Shown here: in pieces, positions 40,858 through 40,894 of the stretch
Layout of the letters: every line of letters starts with the position of its first letter
Numbering within the stretch: the stretch's first letter is position 1
The notes under the pieces: model-generated
The model's database searches: none
What the model was told of the DNA's origin: nothing
Seen by the model: the letters and a program-made list of their open reading frames with translations, nothing else
Origin: Actinomycetes bacterium
GTDB lineage: Bacteria > Actinomycetota > Acidimicrobiia > Acidimicrobiales > JAJYPT01
DNA: 40,894 nucleotides
Direction: 5' to 3'
Assembly: GCA_021795135.1 (NCBI GenBank)
Contig: JAJYPT010000001.1
Location: forward strand, 1 to 40,894
Program-made: the position numbers and the translations under genes

Positions 40858-40894
40858 TCAGTCGATTTGTTCTCCTAATTGGCTAGCTGTTGGA
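40858..40894 (-). CDS. C-terminal tail of an upstream gene, possibly rplY (ribosomal protein L25/Ctc)
   Basis: An open frame enters from the right edge and ends at TGA 40858-40860, reading ...T-A-S-Q-L-G-E-Q-I-D. It ends four bases before the pth start. The conserved order in actinobacteria (rplY next to pth) makes L25 likely, but eleven residues are too few to prove it. Confidence 0.35.
   Translation of the reverse strand, partial: PTASQLGEQID

Noticed and set aside
1..40894. CRISPR arrays, insertion sequences, rRNA genes, prophage genes
   Set aside because: No spaced direct repeats, transposase or integrase frames, rRNA-like stretches or phage structural genes were seen; antisense open frames inside the long genes lack ribosome sites and family similarity.

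Overview
The window is AT-rich, fully bacterial chromosomal DNA with tightly packed genes, most of them on the minus strand. The best taxonomic clue is the block from about 30.4 kb to the right end. Read in transcription order it is (rplY?)-pth-mfd-surA/prsA-like-mazG-eno-ftsB/divIC-DUF501-ppx, which is the order I recall for Mycobacterium tuberculosis (pth, rplY, mfd, mazG, eno, ftsB-like, DUF501, ppx). DUF501 is essentially an actinobacterial family. A tRNA gene without an encoded CCA and a long-type IleRS also fit. I infer a low-GC, probably motile, deep-branching actinobacterium (Acidimicrobiia-like is possible); genus and species cannot be read from the sequence.

Layout. 1-0.5 kb: tail of a D-2-hydroxyacid dehydrogenase (+). 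0.7-5.7 kb: minus-strand operon NCS1 permease, DUF1445 protein, pxpB, pxpC, pxpA, predicted to import and open 5-oxoproline (pyroglutamate). 5.7-6.1 kb: the only long gap, holding a 48-codon ORF of unknown value. 6.1-10.7 kb: chemotaxis operon mcp-cheY-cheB-cheR-cheX, without cheA or cheW. 10.9-11.8 kb: uppP. 11.9-19.0 kb: seven-gene operon whose junctions mostly overlap by 4-8 bases: TPP enzyme, four-helix membrane protein, gluconate-dehydrogenase-subunit-3-like protein, GMC flavoenzyme, enolase-superfamily dehydratase, SDR, small membrane protein. This looks like a coherent sugar-acid or polyol oxidation pathway of unknown substrate. 19.1-24.1 kb: pabB-pabC-ileS. 24.36-26.6 kb (+): a tandem DUF2249 protein, a 12-helix heme-copper-oxidase-like membrane protein and a MIP18-type Fe-S assembly factor, facing a convergent SufR-like Cys-containing HTH regulator (26.6-27.3 kb). 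The two promoters share the dyad TTCTA-N8-TAGAA. 27.35-29.5 kb: PAS-GGDEF-EAL protein. 29.8-30.2 kb: DoxX-like protein (+). 30.3 kb: tRNA-Leu(UAA) next to a perfect 19-bp inverted repeat. 30.4-40.9 kb: GNAT and the conserved actinobacterial housekeeping block.

How it works together: three accessory modules (5-oxoproline use, the flavoenzyme operon, the DUF2249/MIP18 redox module) and a chemotaxis/c-di-GMP layer sit beside housekeeping genes for translation, glycolysis, division, DNA repair and nucleotide clean-up. The mfd gene is split by a frameshift as given. The IleRS has a swapped HIGH motif (GLHH). The strongest candidates for something undescribed are the dyad-controlled DUF2249/12-TM/MIP18 module, the seven-gene flavoenzyme operon, and the NCS1 permease with a cysteine-rich tail linked to 5-oxoprolinase.
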